DNA from: Streptomyces sp. NBC_01549
GTDB lineage: Bacteria > Actinomycetota > Actinomycetes > Streptomycetales > Streptomycetaceae
Direction of reading: 5' to 3'
NCBI RefSeq assembly: GCF_026339955.1
Contig: NZ_JAPEPW010000001.1
Coordinates: 7,461,001 to 7,525,000, forward strand
Length of the DNA stretch: 64,000 nt
Position numbers and translations under genes: made by a program. Below are positions 17,741 to 26,825 of this stretch, piece by piece. The stretch's first letter is position 1. Each line of letters starts with the position of its first letter. The notes under the pieces are model-generated. The model worked only from the letters and a program-made list of their open reading frames with translations, made no database searches and was not told where the DNA came from.

Positions 17741-18485
17741 CACGACCTGCGAGAAGCTGCGGGAGATCGGCGCCGAACTCGCCCTCGGCATACTGCCGGG
17801 ACGCGAGCGGGCCGCAGCGGTCGCCCACCTCGACCGATGCGCGGACTGCCGTGAATACGTCGAGCAGCTGACACTCGTCGGCGACGGGCTGATCGGACTG
17901 CTGCCGGGCTGTGAGCCGCCGGTCGGCTTCGAGACCCGGGTGGCGCAGGCGCTGACCCAGGCGACGCCGCCCCAGGACGGCCGGGCGCGCGTCCACGGGT
18001 CGGGCGCCCGGCGCAGGGGTTTCGGTAAGCGGCTTCGGCTCCGGCTCGCCTCCGCGGTGGCCGCGCTCGTCCTCGCCGTCGGATTCGGCGGCTGGGCGGT
18101 CGGAACGGCGATCGAGAACGTGGTCGCCGGCGCCTCCCGGTCCACCGGCGAGGAGGCCGAGATGCTGCATGGCGATCTGACCTCGGCCGCGGTCCCCAGG
18201 CAGTCGGCCGGCGAGGTGTACGCCCATGTGGGCTCCCCGGGCTGGATGTACATGACCGTCGACTTCACCGGTGCGCACACCCGGTACAGCGGCATGGTCT
18301 CCTGTCTGCTGGAGCGGCGCGACGGCGGCACGGTCCGGGTGGGCACCTTCACCCTGCACGAGGGCAGCGGGTTCTGGGGCGGCCCGACACCCGTCGACCC
18401 CGCGGCCCTGTCCGGCGCCCGGTTGACGTCGCCCGACGGCACCGTGCTCGCCACCGCCGACCTCATGACGGGCGGGGAAACGTAG
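17730..18485 (+). CDS. Membrane anti-sigma factor with zinc-binding (ZAS) domain
   Basis: A 251-residue protein. The N-terminal anti-sigma domain carries HLDRCADC (His-x3-Cys-x2-Cys, about residues 33-40), the ZAS zinc motif. A cytoplasmic linker leads to one membrane helix at about 102-123, then an extracytoplasmic RskA-like C-terminal domain. Start ATG 17730 overlaps the sigma gene, so the two are translationally coupled. The C-terminal 23 bp overlap the convergent kinase gene. It should hold the sigma factor at the membrane until a signal or proteolysis releases it (family knowledge). Confidence 0.88.
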   Translation: MSTDTTCEKLREIGAELALGILPGRERAAAVAHLDRCADCREYVEQLTLVGDGLIGLLPGCEPPVGFETRVAQALTQATPPQDGRARVHGSGARRRGFGKRLRLRLASAVAALVLAVGFGGWAVGTAIENVVAGASRSTGEEAEMLHGDLTSAAVPRQSAGEVYAHVGSPGWMYMTVDFTGAHTRYSGMVSCLLERRDGGTVRVGTFTLHEGSGFWGGPTPVDPAALSGARLTSPDGTVLATADLMTGGET

Positions 18486-19410
18486 CGACGTCTCCGGTTC
18501 CCGGTTCCCTTGTCGAGGGCGTGCGGGGGCCGTACCCCGGGAGGATCGCGCCGAGCGACGCGGCCAGTTCGGTGACCGTCGGCCGGGTCGACGGGTCCAT
18601 CTCCAGGCAACTGTCGACGGCCGACGCGAGTGCGCGGGGCAGCCGCCGCCGCGAGCCGACCGGCGGTGCGGTCACCTCCAGCTGTGGACACCAGTGGTGA
18701 TCTCCGTCGTCCGTGCTCTCCGCGATCCCGCGGGGGTCGAAGGGCACGTCGCCGCTCGCCACCTCGTACAACGTGATGCCGACGCCCCACACGTCGGCAG
18801 CGGCTGTCAGCGGGCCGCCGCGCGCCTGCTCCGGCGCGAGGTAGCGGAACGTACCCAATCCGGCCGGTGCGCGCCCGGGCGGCCGCGCCACGCTGAGGTC
18901 GAGTACCTTCGCATGGCCGCAGTCCACCACCACGTTGGACGGTTTGAGGTCCAGGTGCAGCAGGCCTCGGCCATGCAGGTAGTGGACCGCGGAGCACAGT
19001 TGCACGCCGAGGAGGGCCACGTCGTCGGCCGCCGGTCGCCGTCGCAGCCGGTGGACGAGATGGGAGAGCGTCTCCCCGGTCAGCGTCTCCAGGACGACGA
19101 GCGGCTCCGGCCACTCCAGGGTCTCGTACGCGCGCACCAGGTGCGGATGGCTGAAGGCGCACAGCCACCTGCCCTCCCGCAGCAGCCGGGCACGCGGTCG
19201 AGCCTCGTCGCGGCGGTCAGGACGGACGACCTTGACGACACACCGGCAGGCCCGCTCGTCGCTCCAGGCGTCGTACAGGTCCAGCCATCCCGTGCGCATG
19301 AGGTGCCGCAGGATCTCGTAGCCCGGCGCCGGACGGGTGCCAGGGGTAAGGGGCGGGGCAGCCGGTTCCCCAGCCGCGGGTGCCCGCACCTGAGTGCGCA
19401 CCCCGGTCAC
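18463..19410 (-). CDS. Atypical serine/threonine protein kinase
   Basis: A 315-residue kinase domain without a membrane or sensor domain. VVK (Lys60) and LLREG (Glu79) fit the Lys-Glu pair. The catalytic loop is HLDLKPSN (Asp154, Asn159). The magnesium motif reads DLS instead of DFG (Asp171), and the activation end is GTFRYLAPE. The N-terminal glycine loop is degenerate (LRHLMRTGWLDLYD), so nucleotide binding may be unusual. The ATG overlaps the stop of the ABC transporter gene upstream (ATGA), so the two are co-translated. It has no lyase or cyclase domains, so it is not a lanthipeptide LanKC or LanL enzyme. Confidence 0.87.
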   Translation of the reverse strand: MTGVRTQVRAPAAGEPAAPPLTPGTRPAPGYEILRHLMRTGWLDLYDAWSDERACRCVVKVVRPDRRDEARPRARLLREGRWLCAFSHPHLVRAYETLEWPEPLVVLETLTGETLSHLVHRLRRRPAADDVALLGVQLCSAVHYLHGRGLLHLDLKPSNVVVDCGHAKVLDLSVARPPGRAPAGLGTFRYLAPEQARGGPLTAAADVWGVGITLYEVASGDVPFDPRGIAESTDDGDHHWCPQLEVTAPPVGSRRRLPRALASAVDSCLEMDPSTRPTVTELAASLGAILPGYGPRTPSTREPGTGDVATFPRPS

Positions 19411-21269
19411 GACGGCACCGTCCCCGGCAGCGGGCCGGCCGCCCGGGCGGGGCCGGGTACGGCGTGCAGACGGTGCAGACCGGCGTACGTACCGCCGCGC
19501 CCGAGCAGGTCGTCGTGCGTCCCGGTCTCCAGGACCCGCCCGTGGTCGAGCACCACGATCCGCGTGGCGTCGCGGACGGTGAGCAGGTTGTGCGAGATGA
19601 CCACGGTCGTCCGCCCGGCCATCAGACGGCGCAGCGGGTCCATGACGCGCAGGCCCGACCGGGCGTCGAGGCCGGTGGTCGGTTCGTCCAGCAGCAGCAC
19701 GGGTGCGTCCCTGATCATCGCGCGCGCGATCGCGAGGCGTTGGCGCTGTCCGCCGGACAGCGTCCGGCCGCGCTGGCCGACCATCGTGTCGTAGCCGTCG
19801 GGAAGCAGCCGGATGAAGTCGTCGGCGTCGGCGGCGCGGGCCGCCGCGACGATCTCCGCATCCGTCGCGCCGGGCCGGCCGTAGGCGATGTTCTCCCGCA
19901 CCGTGCCGTGGAAGACCAGCGTCTCCTGCAGGACCACCGCGAGGCTCTCCCGCACGTCGGACAGGGCCAGCTCCCGCAGGTCGGTCCCGTCGAGCCGGAC
20001 CGCGCCCCGGTCGGGGTCGTAGAACCGCAACTGCAGCTTGGCGACTGTGGACTTGCCCGCGCCGCTGGCCCCGACCAGCGCCAGGGTCTCGCCCGGGGAG
20101 ACGTGGAACGACACCTCCGACAGCGCCAAGGCCGACGTGCCGGGGTAGCGGAAGGACACGCCGTCGAACTCGACCTCGCCCCGGGCCCGGCCGATCCGGT
20201 GGGCGTCAGCGGCCTCGACGACCTGGGGGCGCTGGTCCAGCAACTCGATGATCCGTTCCGCGGAGGCCGAGGCGGCGTAGAAGGTGTTGCCGAGGCGGGA
20301 CAGGTCGTGGATCGGGCTGTAGAGCCTGCCGATCAGGGCCAGGAAGACCAGCAGTCCACCCAGTGTGAGCTGGCCCTGAGCCAGTTTCCAGGTGCCGAGG
20401 CCCATGACGGCGAGGCCACCGGACACCTCGATGAGCTCGACCACGGGCCGGTAGACGGCACGGACGCGCGCCGTGGTCATCGAGGCCTGGAACTTGCCGA
20501 CGTTCTCACGCTCGAAGCGGCGCTCCTCCCAGCTCTGCCGGTTGTACGCCTGGACCAGGGCTACGTTCCCCAGTGACTCCTCGGTGACGGCGCTGAGCGA
20601 GCCGCTGCGGCGCCTGCGCTCTCGGGACGCCTCCCTGACCAGCCGGGAGAAGTGCCGGGCGGCGCGCCAGAACAGCGGCACGATGACAAGTGAGAGGAGG
20701 GTCAGGTCCCAGCGGAAGTAGAACAGCAGCCCGAGGAAGATGCCCAGCCGGATCATGTCGTAGAGGGCGTCCGCCACACCGGAGAGCAGGAACGTCTCGA
20801 CGGCGTCGACGTCACCCGTGACGCGCGACAGCACGTCGCCGAGCCGCCGCCGCTCGAAGAACCCGAGCGAGAGCTGCTGGACGTGCCGGAACACGTCGGC
20901 GCGCAGGGCCAGCAGGAAGCTTTCGCCGACCCACGTGGCCGTCATGTCGTCGGCGAACCCCAGAACGCCGGAGGCGAGGACGAGTCCCAGGTAGACCGGT
21001 GCGATCCAGAGGAACGGTCGCAGGTCCCGCGGGACCAGCACGTCGTCCACCACGATTTTGAAGAGCCACAGTTCGGCCGCGTCGACCAGGGGACCGGCGA
21101 GACTGAACAGCACGAGCGGCACGAGCCAGCGCCTTCGGCCACGGGTGTAGGGCCAAAAGCGCCGGAACACCTCGCGCGGCGGCACCTGCGGCGCGGCCGT
21201 CACCAGGGGCGCGGACTCCTCGCCCACCGACAGCAGCCGCCCCAGAACATGGCTCGGGACACGCTTCAT
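19407..21269 (-). CDS. ABC transporter, permease-ATPase fusion
   Basis: A 620-residue half transporter of the MsbA/lipid-drug-peptide type. The membrane domain is at about 45-340, with an RLGDVLSRVTGDVDAVETFL coupling segment, and the ATPase domain at about 370-600. Walker A is GASGAGKS, the signature LSGGQ and Walker B VLLLDEP. No C39 peptidase domain. It sits between a small His-rich ORF (108 bp upstream, same strand) and a protein kinase gene overlapping its stop. It could export the His-rich peptide, but nothing in the sequence proves the substrate. Confidence 0.92.
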   Translation of the reverse strand: MKRVPSHVLGRLLSVGEESAPLVTAAPQVPPREVFRRFWPYTRGRRRWLVPLVLFSLAGPLVDAAELWLFKIVVDDVLVPRDLRPFLWIAPVYLGLVLASGVLGFADDMTATWVGESFLLALRADVFRHVQQLSLGFFERRRLGDVLSRVTGDVDAVETFLLSGVADALYDMIRLGIFLGLLFYFRWDLTLLSLVIVPLFWRAARHFSRLVREASRERRRRSGSLSAVTEESLGNVALVQAYNRQSWEERRFERENVGKFQASMTTARVRAVYRPVVELIEVSGGLAVMGLGTWKLAQGQLTLGGLLVFLALIGRLYSPIHDLSRLGNTFYAASASAERIIELLDQRPQVVEAADAHRIGRARGEVEFDGVSFRYPGTSALALSEVSFHVSPGETLALVGASGAGKSTVAKLQLRFYDPDRGAVRLDGTDLRELALSDVRESLAVVLQETLVFHGTVRENIAYGRPGATDAEIVAAARAADADDFIRLLPDGYDTMVGQRGRTLSGGQRQRLAIARAMIRDAPVLLLDEPTTGLDARSGLRVMDPLRRLMAGRTTVVISHNLLTVRDATRIVVLDHGRVLETGTHDDLLGRGGTYAGLHRLHAVPGPARAAGPLPGTVPS

Positions 21270-21377
21270 CGCATGCGTCCGTCATCCGTCCGTTCCTCGT
21301 CCGTCCGTGGACCCTCGCTCGGACGAGGAGGCGGACCGGCGCCGGTCGGTCCTCCGGTCGCCGGTCCGCTCCGGCTT

Positions 21378-21533
21378 TCACTTGTCGTGACCGGACCGGT
21401 GGTCCTCGTTGTCGGAATGACGGCGGTGATGCCTGTTCATCGAGTGCTCGTCATGACCCGAGGTGTCGTCCCTCCCGTGGTCGTGGTCGTGGTCACCGTG
21501 TCTGGCAGGGAAGAGATCACTGAAGATGGCCAT
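21378..21533 (-). CDS. Small His/Asp-rich peptide (51 residues)
   Basis: An open frame starting MAIFSDLFPARHGDHDHDHG, with 11 His and 10 Asp in 51 residues. GGGAGG lies 6 nt before ATG 21533, which supports translation. After a short hydrophobic N terminus the rest is almost entirely charged, with HDHDH and RHHRRH clusters, suggesting metal binding or a disordered peptide. It has no Cys. First gene of a probable set with the ABC transporter at 21269 and the kinase. An in-frame upstream ATG at 21626 has no such RBS. Function unknown; it may be a metal-binding protein, an exported peptide, or less likely a chance frame. Confidence 0.6.
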   Translation of the reverse strand: MAIFSDLFPARHGDHDHDHGRDDTSGHDEHSMNRHHRRHSDNEDHRSGHDK

Positions 21534-21652
21534 GGCATTCCTCCCGCTGGGATGTGCCTTGTATCGGATACGGCCCCGAGTGTCGTTTGGATGCCTTATT
21601 GAAGTAAATAGATGGTTTTGTTCCACCGCATTTCCCGCGCCACGTCAGTTCG

Positions 21653-22681
21653 TCAGTCCGTCGATCCGTCCGTCGATCCGTCTGTCGAGCCGTCGCTCGC
21701 GGCGTTGGCGTAGCGGCGGGCCAAGTGCGCGAAGGCGTCCTTGAGTTCGGTCGGCCCGACGACCTTCATATCAGCGTCGAACCTTCCGAGAGCGGCGGCC
21801 AGGCCGGGCCATGACCACGAGCCCAGGACGAGGCGACACCGGTCCGGGCCGAGTTCCTCGACGATTCCCTCTCGGGTGTGGCGCAGGACGACGGCAGCGG
21901 GGAGATCGAGGATCACCTCGCCTCGGCAGGGCCAGCCGCCGGAGCCGTCCGAGCCCTGGAACCTGCTGGTCACGAAGGCGGCCACGGTCCCTCCGGGCAG
22001 TTCACGCGGGGTGAAGCGGGGGCCCGTGGGGGTGCGCGGGGTGATCCGGTCGACACGGAAGGTGCGCCAGTCGTCGCGATCGAGGTCCCAGGCGACGAGA
22101 TACCAGCGCCCGCTCCAGGTGACGAGGTGGTGGGGCTGCACCCGGCGCGGCGGAACCTCGGAGGGGTCGCCGTCGCCGGTTCCCGCCGGGGACGCGGGGG
22201 CGTAGTCGAAACGCAGCACTTCGCGGGCGTGGACGGCGGCGCCGAGCGTCATGAGCACGCCGCTGTCGACCTGTCGGTTCGGCCGGGTCACGGGCTGCTC
22301 GACGGCGGTGACCCGGAGGGTTTCGATACGGCGACGCAGTCGTGCGGGCATGACCTGTCGGACGGTGTTCAACGCGCGCGCCGCCGCTTCCTCGATGCCG
22401 GCACCGGTGGTGGTGGCGATCTGGAGCGCGACGGCGAGGGCGACGGCCTGGTCGTCGTCGAACAGCAACGGCGGCAGTTGGGTGCCGGCGTCGAGCCGGT
22501 ACCCCCCGTCGGGTCCTTTGGTGGCCACGATGGGGTAGCCGAGCTCACGAAGGCGGTCGACATCGCGGCGTACGGTGCGCGGGCTGACGTCCAACCGGTC
22601 GGCCAGCAGCGCCCCCGGCCAGTCCCGGCGCGCTTGGAGCAGCGAGAGCAGCGACAGCAGCCGCGCTGAGGTCTTCTGCAT
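21653..22681 (-). CDS. WYL-domain transcriptional regulator (DeoR-type HTH)
   Basis: About 342 residues. An N-terminal winged helix (RLLSLLSLLQARRDWPGALL, then SPRTVRRDVDRLRELGYPI) leads to a WYL domain with GRWYLVAWDLDRDDWRTFRV and a C-terminal WCX extension. YafY-type family, often responding to nucleic-acid or small ligands. Start 22681 (MQKTSARLL) matches the usual N terminus; ATG 22690 is equally possible. It diverges from the DinB gene, which it probably controls. The last residues are an odd DGST repeat made by a 12-bp tandem repeat. Confidence 0.88.
   Translation of the reverse strand: MQKTSARLLSLLSLLQARRDWPGALLADRLDVSPRTVRRDVDRLRELGYPIVATKGPDGGYRLDAGTQLPPLLFDDDQAVALAVALQIATTTGAGIEEAAARALNTVRQVMPARLRRRIETLRVTAVEQPVTRPNRQVDSGVLMTLGAAVHAREVLRFDYAPASPAGTGDGDPSEVPPRRVQPHHLVTWSGRWYLVAWDLDRDDWRTFRVDRITPRTPTGPRFTPRELPGGTVAAFVTSRFQGSDGSGGWPCRGEVILDLPAAVVLRHTREGIVEELGPDRCRLVLGSWSWPGLAAALGRFDADMKVVGPTELKDAFAHLARRYANAASDGSTDGSTDGSTD
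21657..21692. repeat. 12-bp tandem repeat at the 3' end of the WYL gene
   Basis: TCCGTCGATCCG is present at 21657-21668 and 21669-21680, with a near copy TCTGTCGAGCCG at 21681-21692. It encodes Asp-Gly-Ser-Thr repeats at the C terminus of the regulator, and its copy number could vary by slippage. Confidence 0.8.
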
Positions 22682-22799
22682 GACTCGCATGGTGCCCCGA
22701 GAAGCGGTCACAACCTGTCCGCTTCTCCTGCGACTGTTCTCCGTGCCGGACAACAGCGACGGCCGACCGGACAACGACGAACAGAAGGACCCGATCACC

Positions 22800-23375
22800 G
22801 TGACCGCCACGACCACGCCCTCCCCACTCGACGACGAGCGGGCCGACCTGCTCGCCCAACTCGCCACCGCGCGAGCCGCCCTGACCAACACGACGCGCGG
22901 GCTCAGCGACGAGCAGGCCGGCGAGCACCCGACCGTCAGCGCGCTGTGCCTGGGCGGCCTCATCAAGCACGTCGCGTCCATCGAGGAAGGATGGATGCGC
23001 TTCGCGGTCGACGGCCCGTCGGCGTTGCGCTACGACCTGCCCGACGGTGTCACCTGGGCCGATCTCACGGCCGGTACCGCACGCGAGTTCCCGCAGTGGG
23101 CGATCGACCACCAGAACGACTTCCGGATGCTGCCCGGCGAGACGCTGGCCGGGATCGTCGAGCGCTACGAGCAGGTCGCCGCCCGGAGCGAGAAGGTCAT
23201 CGCCTCCGTGCCCGACCTGTCGACGACGCATCCGCTGCCGGAGGCGCCCTGGAACGAGCCGGGGGCGGTACGCAGCGTGCGCCGGGTGCTGATGCACGTC
23301 ATCGCCGAGACCGCCCAGCACGCCGGGCACGCAGACATCCTGCGCGAGACGCTCGACGGGCAGACGTCGACCTGA
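22800..23375 (+). CDS. DinB-family protein
   Basis: A 191-residue four-helix-bundle protein of the DinB/YfiT-like superfamily. The segments LIKHVASIEEGWM, then the DGVTWADLTA region, and VLMHVIAETAQHAGHADILR carry the spaced histidines expected for the metal site (His in IKHV and in AQHAGHA). The family includes thiol transferases of mycothiol-using actinobacteria; the substrate is unknown. GTG 22800 is preferred because AAGGA lies upstream and the protein then begins at the domain. It is divergent from the WYL regulator, with about 120 bp between. Confidence 0.87.
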   Translation: MTATTTPSPLDDERADLLAQLATARAALTNTTRGLSDEQAGEHPTVSALCLGGLIKHVASIEEGWMRFAVDGPSALRYDLPDGVTWADLTAGTAREFPQWAIDHQNDFRMLPGETLAGIVERYEQVAARSEKVIASVPDLSTTHPLPEAPWNEPGAVRSVRRVLMHVIAETAQHAGHADILRETLDGQTST

Positions 23376-23596
23376 CCGGTGACGGACCTCGACCGGGCGG
23401 CGGCCGTGCTATGTAGTCGGCTGTGAAGTGCATTGATGAGCCTCTCCGAACGCTGATGGCCGAGCTTCGTTGCCGGGCCGATTGAGTCGACCTCATCACA
23501 GCCCGAACGAGCTCAATCCAACAACAACTCTTGAGTGAGCCACGAGCACGCGGCTCTCGCCTTCCGCCCGGTACCCCTCTCGCAGTACTGGGTCAG

Positions 23597-24799
23597 CTAT
23601 GTGCTGTCCCCGGTCCCGGCCGGTACCGGTCGCCGCAGCAGGTACGCGCCCGCGGTCGAGACCAGTACGGCCATGCAGGCGATGAACACCAGCCCCGCGC
23701 CCTCCAGGCCGATCGGACGCGCCAGTACCCCCACACCGATCACCGGCACCGAGATACCCGCGTAAGCCACCACGAACAGCGTCGAGATCACCGCCGCGCG
23801 CTGATCCGCGGGAGACGCCCCCGCCACCGCCGACAGCGCCCCGCGAAACGCCAGCCCCTGCCCGCCCCCGCCGACGATCGCGCTCAGCACCACCAGCGCC
23901 AGCAGGTCCCACCGCAGCGCGCCCGCGAGCAGCGCCAGCCCGGCGAGGAGCCCGGCGCAGCCCAGGGGCAGCGATCGCCCCACCCCGACCCGGCCGACGG
24001 CGAGTTGTCCGGCCGTCGAGGCGAAGAAGGCCAGTGCGACGACCAGCCCGCTGACGGCGTGGTTGCGCACGTTCAGGGACTGTGCGAGGAACGCCGGGCT
24101 GACCGACGTGAACACCCCGAACAACGCGAAGCCCACGAACGAGGCGATCGCCGCCGGCCCGAACACCGTCCGCACCTGCGGGGGCAGGCCGGGCCGTTGC
24201 GGCCGTACGGCGCTCAGCGGCCGCCGCTCCCGCACGGTCTCCGGAAGCCACAGCAGGACGGCGGCCGAGCAGGCCACCAGGGCGAGGTGCACGGCGAACG
24301 GGAGGTACAGCGGCCAGTCCGCGTACTGCGCGAGCACTCCGGAGAGCAGCGGACCGCAGCCCAGCCCGCCCATGTTGGCGGCCGTCGCCACGAACGTGGC
24401 CCGGGAGGCGCCGCCGTACGGTGCCAGCTCCATCACGTACGCCGTGGCAGCCCCCGTGAACAGGCCGGCGGACAGTCCCGACAGCAGCCGCCCCGCATAC
24501 AGCCAGCCCAGCCCGGTGGCGACCAGGAAACAGACGGCGCTGGCCGCCGAGAACCCCAGGCCCCACAGCAGCACCGGACGCCTGCCCATGGCGTCCGAGG
24601 CGTTCCCCGCCAGCAGCAGCACGCCGATGACCCCGAAGGCGTACAGGGCGTACACGACGGTGACCGTCAGCTCGGAGAATCCGAACTTCTCCTGGTAGAG
24701 GCCGTATAGGGGGGTCGGCAGCGTGGTGCCTGCCATGCACACGACGAAGACCGCCCCGCTGAGCGAACACTGGAGCCACCCTCGGCGATCACCGTCCAT
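23597..24799 (-). CDS. MFS transporter
   Basis: A 400-residue, 12-helix major facilitator of the drug-efflux/sugar-transport type. Motif A, GNASDAMGRRPVLLWGLGF, lies between helices 2 and 3, and a long loop at about 195-215 separates the halves. The ATG at 24799 gives MDGDRRGWLQCSLSGAVFVV; the frame remains open far upstream without membrane character, so those starts are rejected. Substrate unknown. It is separate from the GH5 gene upstream, and convergent with DinB across a 220-bp gap in which no gene is seen. Confidence 0.88.
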   Translation of the reverse strand: MDGDRRGWLQCSLSGAVFVVCMAGTTLPTPLYGLYQEKFGFSELTVTVVYALYAFGVIGVLLLAGNASDAMGRRPVLLWGLGFSAASAVCFLVATGLGWLYAGRLLSGLSAGLFTGAATAYVMELAPYGGASRATFVATAANMGGLGCGPLLSGVLAQYADWPLYLPFAVHLALVACSAAVLLWLPETVRERRPLSAVRPQRPGLPPQVRTVFGPAAIASFVGFALFGVFTSVSPAFLAQSLNVRNHAVSGLVVALAFFASTAGQLAVGRVGVGRSLPLGCAGLLAGLALLAGALRWDLLALVVLSAIVGGGGQGLAFRGALSAVAGASPADQRAAVISTLFVVAYAGISVPVIGVGVLARPIGLEGAGLVFIACMAVLVSTAGAYLLRRPVPAGTGDST

Positions 24800-24884
24800 G
24801 CCGCCGACGGTAACCCCGCACACGGCCGCGGCGCGCCTGAAACATCCACCTGCGGCGATTCGGAGGTGAGGGGCGGTGAGGGGC

Positions 24885-26825
24885 TCAGGGCTCCAGCGGA
24901 GTGCACAACAGGGCGGCGGGGCCCGCGGTGCTGCCCACACGGGTGGTGAAGGCGATACCGGCGGCGTACTCGTTGGCGGAACACTGGCCCTTGTACGCGC
25001 CGTAGGCGAAGTCGCCGCCCGCCATGTCGGCGGGTCGGTTGTCGGAGCGGTCGAACCAGACAGTCCGTCCGGTGACCTCCAGCGGGATGCGGGCGGGTGC
25101 GCACAGGGCCGCCGACAAGCGGTCACCGCGGCGGCTGTAGCCGATGAGGAACTGCCCGGCGGGGCACTGGAGTTTGGTGTAACCGTCGGCCCAGTCACCG
25201 CCCGCGGGCACGTGGCGTTCGTCGGTGACGACCGTCTGGGCGTTGCCCGTGGCTCGCAGGTCGCGGGTGGTGGTGTCGGTGCACAGACCACGGCCGGCGG
25301 TGTGGCTGAGGCCGATGAGCCGCAGGCCGTCGGGGCAGGCGGCCTTGTAGGCCCCCGAATCCCAGTCGCCGCCGGCCCGTACCCGCAGAGACTGCACATG
25401 GTCGCCGTGGTCGGTGGCGAGCATGCGCCAGACAGGGACCGGCGTGATGGACCCGGTGCGGGTGGGAGAGGTCATGAGGTGACTCCAGGCGGTGCCGCGC
25501 CAGTCGCCCTGGTCGAGGATGCCGTACCGTCGCCCCGCGGTGTCGTAGCGCAGCAGGGCCCAGTCGTCGTGGCCCTCCCAGCCGACCAGGGGCCAGTAGG
25601 TGAAGTCGGCGTCATGGTCGGCGAAGTAGTCGGTGATGTTGCCGAACCAGGTACGGGCCGCCGTGCCCGTCTCATTGGCGCCTATGCCGAATTCGCTGAT
25701 CCACACGGGCGCGGTGTAGTGCTGTCCTTCCGTGGTGACGAAGAAGGCCTGGTCGGCGAGGACCTGGTACAGCTGGTCGCGGGTCAGGTCCTGGTAGCGG
25801 GCGTCGTGGGTCTCGCCGATTCCGGTGGCGCCGCTGTGCCGGGGGCCGGTGTAGCCGTAGAAGTGGGCGGAGTAGACCAGCTTGTGGGTGTCCACGAGGG
25901 TGTGCGAGAGCGTGCGCACGGGGGTGAGGGTGGGCCGGTCGTGCGGCAGCCCGTCGACGGGCACGCCGGTCCAGTTGATGCCCTCGATGACGATGAGGAG
26001 GTTGGGGTTGGCCTCAGTGAGGATGCGGTCCGCGGCTTGCTGGGCGGCCGCGTACCAGTCGTGGCCGTCGCCCAGGCCCCAGTTGGGGTCGTCCAGTACG
26101 TCGCGGCGTACCTCGTTGTACAGGTCGGCGCCCACTACACGGGAGTCGGCGGCGTAGCGACGGGCCATGAAGACCCAGTCGTCCGCCCACTGTTGGGTGG
26201 ACTGGCTGCTGTTCCACCGTTCGTTGCCGTCGATGCCGCAGCACCAACGGGAGGTGTTCGTATGGTTGTTGAGGATGACCGCGAACCCGCTCTGGGTGAG
26301 GGCGGCCACGACGGCGTCGTAGATCTGCAGAGGCGTCCTGCCGCGCAGTTGTGGATTGGCGGCGACGGCCACGTCCGGCACGGGTGCTGTCGCATGGATC
26401 ATCTCGTTGGAGAACGGCAGCCGGACGCTGTTGATGCCGAGTTCGTGGAAGTCGGCGAGCAGTTCGGGCAGCGAGGCTCGGTCTAGGCCGAGGGGGATGC
26501 CGTAGGAGTCCTGTCCGGCGTGGTGGTTGGCGGGGTCGGTGCTGCTGCCGCTTCCGGTCCACGAGCCCTGTGCGCCATCCCAGTTGGCCGACTTCAGCCG
26601 GAAGCGATTTCCCTGGGCGTCGACGATGTACCGGCCCTGGGTCGACAGCGGCGGCTGCCAGGTGTCGGCCGCCTGGGCAGTGGCCTGGGGGAGGGCCTTG
26701 GGGCCGACGGGTTTGGGGGCGACGGGTTTCGGGGCGGCGGCGACTGCCGTCGGCGCTGTGGTCAGCAGCGCGAGAACCGCGCTCACTGATGTCAGGTACT
26801 TGACAAGTCTACTGTTGGTCGGCAT
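24885..26825 (-). CDS. Secreted glycoside hydrolase family 5 enzyme with C-terminal Cys-pair repeats
   Basis: A 646-residue secreted enzyme. The signal peptide is 1-30 (ending TAVAA), then a Pro/Lys-rich linker with PKPV repeats to about 50. A GH5 (beta/alpha)8 domain spans about 60-480 with acid/base Glu238 (DLYNE) and nucleophile Glu378 (WISEFG), and hydrophobic, Trp-rich walls, consistent with an endo-beta-glucanase (cellulase A type). The C-terminal 150 residues contain three copies of a module starting GGDW or GGDF, with two Cys each and an LIG segment, of a type I do not recognise. They may bind carbohydrate or cell wall. Confidence 0.88.
   Translation of the reverse strand: MPTNSRLVKYLTSVSAVLALLTTAPTAVAAAPKPVAPKPVGPKALPQATAQAADTWQPPLSTQGRYIVDAQGNRFRLKSANWDGAQGSWTGSGSSTDPANHHAGQDSYGIPLGLDRASLPELLADFHELGINSVRLPFSNEMIHATAPVPDVAVAANPQLRGRTPLQIYDAVVAALTQSGFAVILNNHTNTSRWCCGIDGNERWNSSQSTQQWADDWVFMARRYAADSRVVGADLYNEVRRDVLDDPNWGLGDGHDWYAAAQQAADRILTEANPNLLIVIEGINWTGVPVDGLPHDRPTLTPVRTLSHTLVDTHKLVYSAHFYGYTGPRHSGATGIGETHDARYQDLTRDQLYQVLADQAFFVTTEGQHYTAPVWISEFGIGANETGTAARTWFGNITDYFADHDADFTYWPLVGWEGHDDWALLRYDTAGRRYGILDQGDWRGTAWSHLMTSPTRTGSITPVPVWRMLATDHGDHVQSLRVRAGGDWDSGAYKAACPDGLRLIGLSHTAGRGLCTDTTTRDLRATGNAQTVVTDERHVPAGGDWADGYTKLQCPAGQFLIGYSRRGDRLSAALCAPARIPLEVTGRTVWFDRSDNRPADMAGGDFAYGAYKGQCSANEYAAGIAFTTRVGSTAGPAALLCTPLEP

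Noticed and set aside
18463..21533. Class III/IV lanthipeptide cluster
   Set aside because: The kinase gene has no lyase or LanC-like cyclase domain and the small peptide has no Cys; only a kinase and ABC transporter remain.
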